Source: Lolium rigidum (taxonomy: Eukaryota; Streptophyta; Magnoliopsida; Poales; Poaceae). Taken from it: DNA of 64,000 bases. A program made the position numbers and the translations under genes. Below, one piece after another: positions 10,997-21,749 of the stretch (positions within the stretch are counted from its first letter, which is position 1; each line of letters begins with the position of its first letter). Under the pieces are notes generated by a model. That model saw only the letters and a program-made list of their open reading frames with translations, did not search any database and had not been told where the DNA came from. Location of the stretch: assembly GCF_022539505.1 (NCBI RefSeq), contig NC_061514.1, positions 222,665,837-222,729,836 on the forward strand, in the 5' to 3' direction.

Positions 10997-12708
10997 TGAT
11001 ACGTCTCCGACGTATCGATAATTTCTTATGTTCTATGCCATATTATTGATGATACCTACATGTTTTATGCACACTTTATGTCATATTCGTGCATTTTCTG
11101 GAACTAACCTATTAACAAGATGCCGAAGTGCCGGTTCCTGTTTTTCGCTGTTTTTGGTTTCGGAAATCCTAGTAACGAAATATTCTCGGAATTGGACGAA
11201 ACGAAGACCTAGGTTCCTATTTTCACCGAAGCATCCGGAACACCCGGGAAGGACCGGAGGGGGGCACCGGGCCCCCGGACCATAGGCCGGCGCGGCCAGG
11301 CCCTGGCCGCGCCGCCATATGGTGTGGCCACCCCTTCGACCCTCCTGCGCCGCCTCTTCGCCTATATAAAGCCTCCGTCGCGAAACCCCTGATGCGAAGA
11401 ACCACGATACGGAAAACCTTCTAGAGCCGCAGCCATCGCGAAGCCAAGATCTGGGGGACAGGAGTCTCTGTTCCGGCACCCTGCCGGAGCGGGGAAGTGC
11501 CCCCGGAAGGCTTCTCCATCGACACCGCTGCCATCTCCACCGCCATCTTCATCACCGCTGCTGCTCCCATGAGGAGGGAGTAGTTCTCCATCGAGGCTCG
11601 GGGCTGTACCGGTAGCTATGTGGTTCATCTCTCTCCTATGTGCTTCAATACAATAATCTCATGAGCTGCCTTACATGATTGAGATTCATATGATGATGCT
11701 TGTAATCTAGATGTCATTATGCTAGTCAAGTGAGTTTTACTTATGTGATCTCCGGAGACTCCTCGTCCCACGTGTGTAAAGGTGACGAGTGTGTGCACCG
11801 TGTGGGTCTCTTAGGCTAGATTTCACGGAATACTTATTCACTCTGTTGAATGGTATAGTGAGGTGCTTATTTATATCTCTTTATGATTGCAATGTGTTTG
11901 TAACACAACTTATCTCTGTGCTACTCTAGCAATGTGTTATTAAAGTAGTTCTATTCCTCCCGCACGTGTGTAAAGGTGACAGTGTGTGCACGTGTTAGTA
12001 CTTGGTTTATGCTATGATCATGATCTCTTGTAGATTATGGAGTTAACTATTGCTATGATAATATTGATGTGATCTATTCCTCCTACATATGCATGAAGGT
12101 GACGAGTGTGCATGCTATGCTAGTACTTGGTTTAGTAGCGTTGATCTATCTTACACTAAAGGTTACTTAAACATGAGCATTATTGTGGAGCTTGTTAACT
12201 CCGGCGTTGAGGGTTCGTGTAATCCTACGCAATGTGTTCATCATCCAACAAAAGTGTAGAGTATGCATTTATCTATTCTGTTATGTGATCAATGTTGAGA
12301 GTGTCCACTAGTGAAAGTGTAATCCCTAGGCCTTGTTCCTAAATACTGCTGAGTTACTATCTGCTTGTTTACTTGTTTTTCTTGCGTTACTACTTGCTGC
12401 AATACCACCACCATCAACTACACGCCAAGCACTTTTCGGCACCGTTGCTACTGCTCATACTTATTTATACCACCTGTATTTCACTATCTCTTCGCCGAAC
12501 TAGTGCACCTATTTGGTGTGTTGGGGACACAAGAGACTTCTTGCTTTGTGGTTGCGGGGTTGCATGAGAGGGATATCTTTGACCTCTTCCTCCCTGAGTT
12601 CGATAAACCTTGGGTATCCACTTAAGGGAAACTTGCTGCTTGTTCTACAAACCTCTGCTCTTGGAGGCCCAACACCGTCTACGGGAAAGGAGGGGAACGT
12701 AGACATCA
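10997..12708 (+). repeat. 5' LTR of the first Athila-like element, 1712 bp
   Basis: It starts TGATACGTCTCC and ends ...GTAGACATCA. A TATA box (TATATAAA, 11363-11370) sits about 370 bp in. The stretch 11755-12135 contains three imperfect copies of a motif built on GTGTGTAAAGGTGACGAGTG followed by a TGCAC-rich piece. The element at 44592 has only one such motif. The LTR end, with CTGAGTTCGATAAACCTTGGG near 12594, is shared with the LTRs at 44592 and 50604. Confidence 0.85.
11363..11370 (+). promoter_or_regulatory. LTR TATA box
   Basis: TATATAAA lies in the phrase CGCCTATATAAAGCCTCC. The same phrase in altered form is found in the other Athila-like LTRs at 44959 and 50974, which supports a conserved promoter position. 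Confidence 0.6.
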
Positions 12709-12718
12709 AGCACTTTTA

Positions 12719-12736
12719 CGGCGCCGTTGCCAGGGA
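12719..12736 (+). other. tRNA-Asp-like primer binding site, degraded
   Basis: CGGCGCCGTTGCCAGGGA lies 10 bases after the LTR. It matches the tRNA-Asp complement TGGCGCCGTTGCCGGGGA except at two positions. The intact form is present in the related element at 45915-45932. Confidence 0.75.
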
Positions 12737-12872
12737 GGAAAGGTAAAAAGGCACTCATACTACGGTCCCGGGTAAAGTATTTTTCCGGCGCCGTTGTGTG
12801 TGTGCTCAAAGCTATTTCCTTTAGATCCTGCAATTGCATCTTGTTGTTTCTTGTTTACACTAGTTTGGCATA

Positions 12873-13227
12873 ATGTACAAGAGTGAGCTTCTTATTCTAT
12901 TTCCTGATTTAAAACATGGATTGTTTGATGCGAAAATTAAAAAACCTATGAAATCTTATTTGCATGCTGGTAGTAATATTAGTATGAACGCTTTGAACAC
13001 CATTGTTGACAATAATATAGAAAGTTCTAAGCTTGGGGAAGCTGGTTTTCATGATCTTTTTAGTCCCCCAAGCATTGAGGAGAAAATTTACTTTGATGAT
13101 TCTTTACCTCCTATTTATGATGATTATAATGATAGTGGTCTTTTGGTGCCACCTACTATGGAGAGTGAATTTGATTACGATTACAATATGCCTCCTATAT
13201 TTGATGATGAGAATAATAATGATAGCT
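12873..13227 (+). CDS. Gag-region frame of the Athila-like element, cut by the gap
   Basis: An ATG at 12873 opens a frame of 118 codons that runs into the N gap. The N-terminal part resembles the start of the frame at 46077 (shared spacing of KIKKPM/KIKTPM and KLGEA). It then passes directly into FSPPSIEEKIYFDDSLPPIYDDYNDS, which resembles the distal second frame of the other element (FSPSTIEDKIHYDYSIPPIYDDYND near 48575). The Gag core and zinc knuckle between these two parts are missing, so this is an internally deleted frame. Confidence 0.6.
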
Positions 13228-13327
13228 NNNNNNNNNNNNNNNNNNNNNNNNNNNNNNNNNNNNNNNNNNNNNNNNNNNNNNNNNNNNNNNNNNNNNNNNN
13301 NNNNNNNNNNNNNNNNNNNNNNNNNNN
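13228..13327. other. Assembly gap (100 N)
   Basis: Exactly 100 N, a conventional placeholder for a gap of unknown size. The sequences on either side belong to different repeats, so linkage across the gap is not supported by the sequence. Confidence 0.98.
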
Positions 13328-16178
13328 CTCTAAGAGCTTCATTTCAATGTTAGGATGACCCGCAAGGTCGTCTAAAAGAGCTTCCACCTAGATAGTTTCC
13401 ATGTTTACATAGGGCAAGATACATATGCCAAAACTCATAGAAAAATCCTAAAAATACAAGGCCAATGGCATTGGAAAGGTATTAAAATTTGTGAACTAAT
13501 TCAATTGGTTTCACTGGATTTGGGTCTGTGGATCTCGAGTTATTCAAATTTGAAGTTCTCCGGTTTTAATCACCAAATTACGGGAATATCCAAATTTCAA
13601 AAGAATAAAAGAGGCGGGAGAACACGGGGCCGTGCGGGGTGGGAAGTGGGCCGGCCCGGGTGGTTTTTCCAGGTGGAGGGAGGGGGAAAAAGAAAGGGAA
13701 AATAAAAGGGGAGAGGGAGGCCCCGAGGCGTGGCCCATTTGCATGGTCGCACAGGCCACGTCGGCCCATGCGAGCACACGGGGGACGTCCTCCTTCCCTC
13801 GAGCATGCGTACGCGGGGCGGACGGAGAAACAGCGACGAGCGGGGACTCACCGGCGATCGGCGGTGGTCGAGGGCGAGGCTCCGGCGAGTGGTGGCGCCC
13901 TGGGGTTGTGCAGGGGAGGGCTCGGCGCTGTCCAGGGGCGCGTCCAGCCCAACAGCAACTCCTCCCGTCGGCTTCTCTTCCGCCGGCCCTCCCGGACAGA
14001 CGACGAGGGCGGCGGTCTCCTGCGGACCTGGGCGGCGAAAAAAAAAGGTGGGTGAGGTCGGGCAGAACGTGGGGAAGGGGTTGGAAGAGAAAGGAGAGGG
14101 AGAGGAAGGCTGGCCGCGTCGTCATCCTTCCGGCCACCCGTGGTGACCGAGGCGGAGCGGCCTTCTGGCGGGCAGCGAGAGAAGGGGAGCGCCTCGGAGC
14201 CCCTTTGGTGGGTTATGGGAGGAGGGGAGGAGTGGTGTGGAGTGGAGAGGAGAGGGTGCAGGGGCGGGCTTCTTATAGCCGAGGCTAGGCGCGGGGGTGG
14301 TGACCGTGGCCAACGGGAGGGCGCGTGCACGGTGCCATCGGCTAATGGGCGGCCGGGGCAGGCATCAGGGGTGACGTAGGAGGTGACGCAGGGGGTGCTG
14401 GCGTCAGCAAGGGGCAGCACAGGCGCGGGCAAGGCAGGAGATCGAGCGGGAGGGAGGTTCTGTGCGCGTACATGTTCATCCCGTGTTGGTTCAGAGCTCA
14501 GATGGGTTTGGGAGGTGGGCTGCTCAAAGTGGGCTAGGTTGGAGAGGGGAAAGAAGGTACAGGTTGGTGTTTTTGGTAGGTTTAGGGTCGGGCCAGGGGT
14601 GCTGCACCAGGTTGTGCCAAAAAGAGAGTGGTCCGGCCATGTGAAGAGAAATAGAGGGGATGCTCTCCTAGCTAGGGTTTGGAGGGAGGGGTAAGGAAAA
14701 GAGAGAGGGAGTGGATGGTGAGTGTGGTGAGATCAAGGATCTTGTAATGTTTGCAACAAGTTGCAAGGTTTGGAAAGAAACTAGAAACAAGAAGAAGAAA
14801 GGGGTGGTGATGGTGATGATGTTCACTTGATTCATGAAGAGGAAACAAAATGGTAGTGGAAGTGGTGATATTTTTGGGAGATTCCCAATCACTCAAGACA
14901 TCAAGCCTTAGAGGTGATCTAGGCTCAACACATAGTGATTTTGCATGGATTACAAGGAGTGATAAAAGCACTATTTTCCAAGTAAATGAAGGTAAAGAAA
15001 ATCTTGAATGGAGGAGTCAAGTGTGGAGAAAAGGTTTTGAAAGAGCTTCTTGAAATAGAGATGGAAAGAGGATATGGCTCATTTGCAAGTTAAGGCTAAG
15101 TGGAACTTTGTCAAAACTTATTTGGTAAAGCAAAGTGCAAGAAAGGCATGTGTACCGTGCATTTTGGTGAAGACAGAATAAAACAAGAGAATAATTATTT
15201 TTGGTTGGAAAAATAAGGTGGTCTAAAATTCTACTCACATTTCCTATTTTATTTGAGGAAATTATTTGAAAAGGTTTGATAAATCTAGAAGTAGTTTGGT
15301 GATGAGAAACTAGAGAAGAAATTAAATAGGGTTTTGGAAATGTTTTTTCAAAGAAAGTAAGAATAAATTTTGGGGAAAGATTTCAAGGGTAGATGATTAT
15401 TACACAATGTAGCAATCATCTCCACACTTGGTTTTGTGAACATTAAACTAGATAAAAGAAAAACAAAAGTTCAAAGAGGAAGAAGTGATCTAGAGCTAAA
15501 ACTCCGGATAGGGTAGAAGGTCGAGTGAACATAAGAATTGTAAAGGTAGAATGAGACATGCAAGACATGGAAGTTGTAGAGGGTGTTGCATAGATGAGAT
15601 CCATGCATTGAGATTACCAATAACATCAGTAGGTGGCTTATATATCAAGCTGCCAAAGTTTGGATATTTTAAACCTGCCAAAACAGAGTTTTGACTTGGC
15701 CTCAAAACCATCAAGGATAAGTGGGCATATGAGTGATCTGGTTCAATGCAAGGGAATGGTTGGGAACTGCTCATGACAAGGTAGATCTATGACCAGGTGC
15801 ATTGCCTTAGATGGCAAGAGGTAGCTTAATCCAGGGGTTCCAATATGGAACCTGAAAACATATTTAGGACTTAAGCCAAATTTTGAATTGTCTAGGGTTT
15901 TTGACTAGGGTATAAGAGAAGGAAGTAATGAGGGGTAGATGATCCCAAGTTTTGAATTCAAGGATGATTTTACCACTAGAGGTGTTGTTCTTTGAGGTAG
16001 CTCAAGACAAAACTCAACAAGAAAATCAAGACAATTCATCTACCAGCAGATCAAAGCATTTCATTATAACAAATAGATCAAGGAAATTCATCGAATTAGT
16101 CTATAGAAAAAGTTTTTGTTACCCCTAATTTTTGTACTAAGGACAATTAAACAAGGTTTCAAAAGTTAGGGTGTGACA
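13328..16178 (-). repeat. Start of a long chromovirus-type LTR, minus strand
   Basis: Read right to left this opens TGTCACACCCT at 16178, goes through an AT-rich zone and then a strongly CpG-rich zone with a TATA-like box (CTATAAGA, around 14266-14273). It is cut by the N gap. The architecture matches the chromovirus LTR at 907-5860 and the solo LTR at 32860-36747, but the sequence is not the same, so it is a related family and not the missing 5' LTR. The GC-rich part (13600-14660) has many overlapping open frames on both strands, none convincing. Confidence 0.6.
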
Positions 16179-16606
16179 AAGAGTCCACGACATGATAGTA
16201 TCAAGCGACGGACGAAACTTAAAAAGAGTGAACAGACCAAACGGACAGAACGGACCAAACCGTGGAAACGCTTTTCCCTTTATTATTAGGTATAGATTAC
16301 AACAGGTTTACAATAGAGCCCACAAGAGACATATATGACAACAACGAATCCAACGAGTCAAGATAAAAATATACAATACAAAGATCCAAATCATAAGAAG
16401 ATCAAATACGTCCGATTACGGACAAGATACAAATTGGACTAAGAGTCCCGAAGATAAACGATGGCATCCATAACCCTGCCTAGGCCAAGCTGGAAGGGTA
16501 ACCTAGCTAACGTCGTCTTCATCGAACATAATTTCATACCTGCACGGTTATGTCCCAAAGAAGCAGCAATAAGTACAGGTTCGTACTTAGCAAGACTTCA
16601 AGACGT
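16179..16606. repeat. Unclassified repeat, target of the Tat-like insertion
   Basis: No gene is visible. The stretch around 16262-16300 (CCCTTTATTATTAGGTATAGAT) is a phrase common at the edge of grass repeats. The part from about 16300 resembles the terminal zone of a long-LTR remnant that resumes at 23691. It ends with the target site GACGT at 16602-16606. Confidence 0.4.
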
Positions 16607-17777
16607 TGTTATCACCGGATTTTGGCCAAATCAGGAGGTGGGCCGCGATCAGGATGGGCTTGGAAGATTACACGTGGAAGATCTCTGAAGCGGCCTTGCA
16701 CGGAGAATTTGGGCTAGATTGCCCGTGTATCTTTAATTATAGTAGATTGTATCTAGATTAAAAGTTAGAGTTTGTCTCGTATACGGTGGGATTATTCCCA
16801 CGTTAGAAAGTCCGCTGGACTATAAATATGTACCTAGGGTTTATGGAATAAACAACAACCAACGTTCAACCACAAACAAATCTCGGCGCATCGCCAACTC
16901 CTTCGTCTCGAGGGTTTCTACCGGTAAGCACCATGCTGCCTAGATCGCATCTTGCGATCTAGGCAAAGACAAGCCTGCCCACGTTGTTCATGCGTTGCTC
17001 GTACTCGAAGCCTTTTTGATGGCGAGCAACGTAGTTATCTTAGACATGTTAGGGTTAGCATTGTTCTTCATATCACATGCTTTCGTAGTGCAACCCTTGC
17101 ATGTCTAGCCGCCCTTACACCTATCTTAGGTGTAGGGGCGGCACCCCGCTTGATCATAGTTTAGTAGATCTGATCCGTTACGATTGCTCCTTGTTCTGCA
17201 AGGATTAGTTTAATATCTGCAATAGTTAGGCCTTACAAAGGGGGAGGATCCAGCGGCACGTAGGGTGTCGTTCGTTGGCCCTAAGCGAGGATGTTCCGGG
17301 GATCAACCTCGTGTTGGTTTTTAGGCCTTGTTTAGGATCGGCTTACGATCACCGTGCGTGGCCGCGAGGCCCAACCTGGAGTAGGACGATCCGATTATGC
17401 GGTGAAAACCCTAAATCGTCGTAGATCTCATTAGCTTTACCTTGATCAAGCAGGACCACCATATATTCGGACACCTCGTCCGAATCATGGGTGGATCGGC
17501 TCTTTGAGCCGATTCACGAGATAACCCGAGAGCCGATCGAGGCTCGTATTTAACGTTTACGTGTGTGCCCTGCAGGAAACTAAGCGAGGCATCATCCACA
17601 CCTTCCCCGACCAGGTATAGGTCAGGTGGCACGCCCTTGCGGTTGGCATCGGCGCGTGCGACCAGGAGGCTTTGCGGGCCGTCGCTCCGAGGGACTCGGG
17701 GCCAGCCCGCAGCCCTAGTTGTTCCCGGCTCTACGGTGTTGCCCGTCTCTCGCCCGCCGGGGGTTTCGACGTCAACA
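16607..17777 (+). repeat. 5' LTR of the gag-only Tat-like element
   Basis: It starts TGTTATCACC and ends GACGTCAACA. A TATA box (TATAAAT) is at 16821-16827. The R/U5 side contains two perfect hairpins: ATTCGGA...TCCGAAT at 17465-17485 and ATCGGCTC-TTT-GAGCCGAT at 17495-17513. The second uses the same AGCCGAT core that recurs through the internal region. Confidence 0.92.
16821..16827 (+). promoter_or_regulatory. LTR TATA box
   Basis: TATAAAT in the phrase GGACTATAAATATG, identical in the 3' LTR at 22733-22739. The position, about 215 bp into the LTR, suits an LTR promoter. Confidence 0.65.
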
Positions 17778-17782
17778 CATTC

Positions 17783-17800
17783 TGGCACGCCCGGTGGGAC
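17783..17800 (+). other. Primer binding site of the gag-only element
   Basis: TGGCACGCCCGGTGGGAC begins 5 bases after the 5' LTR. It is of the TGGCRCCCACCGTGGGG-like kind seen in grass Tat elements and is comparable to the site at 44131. I do not assign the tRNA with confidence. Confidence 0.65.
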
Positions 17801-17838
17801 CGCCTTCGACATCCACAACATCGCCATCTACATCCGAG

Positions 17839-19285
17839 ATGGCGGAAGACACTCCGGTCACGTACGAGGATCTGCCTGATGAGCTCAAGAAGAAACATGA
17901 CGAGATCAAGGCAACCCTTGAAGCCGAACTCATCGGCTCCTTCCACCGAACCCGCTCCCATGGCGTCAGGTGGAAGGGTTTCACACCTGAAGGCGCACTC
18001 GATGGAGTGGACCTTTCCGCCCCGTCGGAAGAACGCACCAGGTCGCTGCGGCAGGAAATCAACTACATGGTGGCTCATTCGCTGCACCGCCACTCTGAGA
18101 GCCTGGTGAACACCTTGGAGCGCGTCGTCAAGGAAATCATGAGCCACCGGTATTCTCCATCGGGACCAGCTCTGGGGACTTTCAAGGGAGAGATGCCACT
18201 CCAGCCCCAGCCGTTCGCATGGGCAGCACCGGAACTGCCGAACTCATCGGCATACGTCGTCTACAAGGTTGGTGGTGATCCTAGTGACTACCAATTCCTA
18301 CCTGAGGCACCCAAGGAGATCCCGCACGGATACGCGTGCGCATACGTACCGGACTGCAACGCCTGGGCACTCTCGAACCAGGCGGCAATATCAGGGGCCT
18401 CTGGAACGGCAGGAGGAACGTCAGGAGCCGATCCTGAGAAGCAATCGTGGCTGGCTAAGTACGCCACCCCGACAAACCTCCAAAGCCCAGCTCCTGCAGT
18501 TGGCTTAGAACCGGAAAAGCAAGCATGGCTGGTTAAGTATGCCACCCCGGCGAATCTTCGTGGTTCGACACCTTCAGCCATCACAGCGGATCAGATTTGT
18601 GCAATTCTTGAAAGATCAGTTCGGTATGATGCCGAAAAGGAAGGCGTTCGGCTACACCAAGCCGTACCCCAACAACTACGAACTGATCCCGCTGCCACCC
18701 AAATATCGGCTCCCGGACTTCACGACGTTTAGCGGATCAGATGGGTCCAGCTCCATCGAGCATGTGAGCCGATATTTGGCACAGCTGGGCACGATCTCAG
18801 CGTCAGACGAGTTGCGCGTGAGGTTCTTCGCACAATCCCTCACAGGATCGGCTTTCGGGTGGTACACATCGCTACCACCGAACTCCATCCAGACTTGGAA
18901 GCAGTTGGAAGAGCAGTTCCATGAGCAGTATCACTCAGAAGCTTCCGATGTTGGTATTGCCGATCTAGCGCAAGTACGACAGAAGCGCGGGGAGACAGTG
19001 GCAGAATACGTCCGGCGCTTCAGGACCATTAGGAACCGATGCTTTTCGGCTCATATAAGTGAAAAAGAAGCAGTCGAGTTGGCGGTGGTGGGTCTCTCAT
19101 CATCAATCAAGGACGTGGCCTCCCAAGCAGACTACCCTTCGCTGGCGCACATGGTGCAGAAGCTGTCAGCATATGAACAGCGCCACCCAGATGTTTACCA
19201 GGATAAATTCAAGCGTGCGGTGACCCTGGTTGAGGCAGACGAGGATGAAGGTGCTGCGGGAGATCGGGAGATAGCAAGTGGCTGA
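17839..19285 (+). pseudogene. Tat-like Gag, frameshifted
   Basis: ATG at 17839 opens a frame of nearly 300 codons (MAEDTPVTYEDLPDELKKKH...). It includes an internally repeated pair of PEKQ(S/A)WL(A/V)KYATPxNL units about 35 residues apart. Near 18615 the reading must shift by one base to continue into the Gag core (GSDGSSSIEHVSRYL, LTGSAFGWYTSLPP, QVRQKRGETVAEYVRRFR), open to the stop ending at 19285. The core has the hydrophobic/aromatic pattern of the Retrotrans_gag family. A second shift near 19275 leads into the next frame. Either shift could be an assembly indel, because coding sense is otherwise well kept. Confidence 0.8.
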
Positions 19286-20336
19286 ATGGACTCGAGCGAC
19301 GGGCCCCGTGACCCGCAAATGGGTGAAGCCACAAGGCCCTCCAAAAGGGTTCGACTTCGACGTGACCAAGACGGAGCAGATTTTTGATCTCTTGCTCACG
19401 GAGAAGCATATAAAGGTACCCGAAGGCCACAAGTTCCCCACGGTGCAAGAGCTGAACGGAAGGCCATACTGCAAATGGCATAACACGTTCTCCCACACCA
19501 CCAACGACTGCAGGGTGTGGCGGCAGCATATCCAAATGGCGATAGAAAACGGACGGTTGATTTTCAACAAATACGCCATGAAGGTCGACACGCACCCCTT
19601 CCCCGCCGTAAACATGGTGGAGTATGCTTGCCATGGAGGGTGCCAGCCGGGTTTCTCGTGCAATATCAACATGGTAGATCTTGGACACCACGCCGGCAAG
19701 GATGGAGATGAGGGCAGCTGCTCTCATAGCAAAGATACAGAGGAAGCAGCTCCACGCGATCGGCTCCGCCAAGACGGAAAGCGCTACGTCACAGAGGGAG
19801 AAGTGAAGAACATAAGATATCAGCGACCTCTCTCTGATCACCTCCTCAACAAGTATGTGAGTCAGTATGACCAACGCCGACGGTCCAGCGATGATGATGA
19901 AAGAGATCGCCTGGCTAGGGACGACAGGAGACGTCGTCGGCATGATCATGATGAGGAGGAGCACGAGCGCCGTGCCAAGGAAAAGCTGGAGGAGCAAGTC
20001 AACGAGGACATGCACTGGGACTGTCCCTTCTTCAGACACTGCTGGGATTCAGGAATGAGCCGATTGCCAACAATCGGCAATTGCCCAGAATGCAACCGAA
20101 AGAAGGAGGCAGCCAACATGTCCGTGTTCGAGCGCTTAGGACCTCTCCCGCCACATAGCAAACGAGCTGAGTCCCCTCGGTTGAAAGATCTCGAAGATTC
20201 GAAGACGAGGGAGAAGAAGAAGACAGGTATCACCGGCCAAGGTGGTGCCCTGATGGACTCAGCCGTTCCCAGAAACGCAGGGTTCAACGATTGCGCGGCC
20301 TGGAAGAAGCCGAGAGGTTATACTTGCATACATTGA
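19278..20336 (+). CDS. C-terminal Gag/nucleocapsid-like frame of the Tat-like element
   Basis: The 352-residue frame continues Gag in a shifted phase. It contains YCKWHNTFSHTTNDC, a C-x2-H-rich zinc-like motif typical of Tat-clade Gag. A highly charged DDERDRLARDDRRRRRHDHDEE stretch near residues 200-225 follows, then a second Cys/His cluster (CPFFRHCW...GNCPEC). In full-length relatives a protease with a D(S/G)GA site follows at about this point. Here the sequence instead degrades into a non-coding stretch with many AGCCGAT hairpins. Confidence 0.7.
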   Translation: MAEWTRATGPVTRKWVKPQGPPKGFDFDVTKTEQIFDLLLTEKHIKVPEGHKFPTVQELNGRPYCKWHNTFSHTTNDCRVWRQHIQMAIENGRLIFNKYAMKVDTHPFPAVNMVEYACHGGCQPGFSCNINMVDLGHHAGKDGDEGSCSHSKDTEEAAPRDRLRQDGKRYVTEGEVKNIRYQRPLSDHLLNKYVSQYDQRRRSSDDDERDRLARDDRRRRRHDHDEEEHERRAKEKLEEQVNEDMHWDCPFFRHCWDSGMSRLPTIGNCPECNRKKEAANMSVFERLGPLPPHSKRAESPRLKDLEDSKTREKKKTGITGQGGALMDSAVPRNAGFNDCAAWKKPRGYTCIH

Positions 20337-21740
20337 GGAAGGCAAGGCCTGATCTGGCTGCGAAGGTTCAGCGAACCCTGGATGAAGAGGGTTGTCCACG
20401 GAAAATGGAGTGGCGCCCCAAGCAAAGGAAAGCCGATGATGAAACATCGGCTGGCACAAACGTGGTGCTCGTTCTTCCGACAAAGCTTAGGGCTCCACGA
20501 TTTCACGATGCACTCAAGGTGGACAACAGCAAGCGCACCAACATGATAAAGTCAGAGATTGGGCTGGTTTTATCTACCGGCCTGAACGAGTAGCAAGAAC
20601 ACGTCAATGAGCAAACATGGCGAGGCTGATCCTTGTGATCGGCCCCAAAAATTTATGAAGGGACATTACAAAACCTTCATCAAACAAGCAACATGGAGGC
20701 CGATTCCAGCAATCGGCCAAAATTATCCTCACCAACCGTTCTGCCTGGGTTCAACATGTTATCCAACAGAGCCGATACCATCAATTCTCTTGACAGAATC
20801 GGCTCGGGGGGGCACCCAGGTGGATAGAACACGAGGATATGCAGTAGAATTATCTCATCTCATCTTTGGTGATGGGTATTGAAGCGTGGGGGCCGATGCG
20901 TAAATCGGCTATATATAAAATAAAAAAAATAAAAACAAAAATTCTTAAAATTCGAAAATTTTCGAGCACAGCCGATGCAGCAGACATCGACTTAAGGATA
21001 TGAAAGCCGATGCATGGCCATCGACTCAAGAGGGTCAGTGGAGCACGAAGAGGGTTTTTAATGAAAGAACTCCTCAATGGAGTAGTTTAAGGGCTCGGAT
21101 CCTCTCTTCAAAGACAATGCCAAGAGCAGCCTGAACGTGCAGATCAGGTCAAGGATGGATTGCATTACATCCGCTAAAGGAAAGGAGCCGATCCAGCCGG
21201 CAAGGTGCAGGAAGAACTGAAGAAGCTCGGGGGGCAGTTCACCTTGAAGGCTCTCTCGCTCGGGAAGCCGATTTATGTGCAAATCGGCTGGTTTTGCATA
21301 AAAAGCTCCCTCGGACATGATCAAGCCCAGGTCCATACAGCTAATTGGCGTATCCTCGTCTCTGTCTTGCCTTGGCTGAGACTCGGGGGGCAACAGGCCT
21401 GGTAGGTGCTCTATTTTGGAGAGCCGATTGGAGTTACCTCGGCTATCACTGCATCATGATCTTCTCAGGGAGGAACTGGGAAGGAAAAGCCGTCGTCTGG
21501 TACGAGGTTTGGACCGTGTTGGTGCTGCAAGAAAAGGAAGAGACTAGTTTCTCAAATTAGCCGATGAACAGTCATCGGCTGCGGGACTGCAAAACGCCAC
21601 GGTCAAGAGAAATAATGATAGCCCGATTCGTTACCATCGGTCTTGATATGGCAAGCGGGAGGATGGAAATTGGATTAATGAAAGGAGAAATTGGAAGAAC
21701 AATTCTCATTAATTCAAAAGAGCGGCTTTACAAGAAGAGC
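20337..21740 (+). repeat. Non-coding stretch with AGCCGAT hairpins
   Basis: No convincing gene is present. The stretch contains at least eight inverted pairs of the core AGCCGAT/ATCGGCT with short loops. Examples are 20431-20452 (8-bp stem), 20698-20718 (8 bp), 21266-21289 (9 bp) and 21559-21580 (9 bp). A further one lies in the Gag frame at 20059-20078. Stem extensions differ from site to site but remain paired (GATTT/AAATC, GATGA/TCATC, GATT/AATC). Single copies of AGCCGAT occur elsewhere in Gag and in the LTRs. Confidence 0.8.
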
Positions 21741-21749
21741 CGATGGCTC

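Larger units (their letters stand above)
10997..13227 (+). mobile_element. Athila-like Gypsy element, 5' half only, cut by gap
   Basis: A 1712-bp 5' LTR (10997-12708) is followed by a tRNA-Asp-like primer site and the start of a Gag-like frame. The element enters the assembly gap at 13228 and nothing that continues it appears after the gap. It inserted into the chromovirus 5' LTR. It belongs to the same broad family as the element at 44592-51899 but its LTR is longer and clearly divergent. Confidence 0.8.

Noticed and set aside
13544..14432. Long Pro/Arg-rich open frames on both strands
   Set aside because: Same explanation as for the other GC-rich LTR zone: overlapping frames of similar length on opposite strands and no recognisable domain.
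13328..16178. Possible continuation of the chromovirus 5' LTR after gap 1
   Set aside because: The architecture is similar and both strands end in TGTNACA, but the sequence does not match 907-5860, so it belongs to another family.
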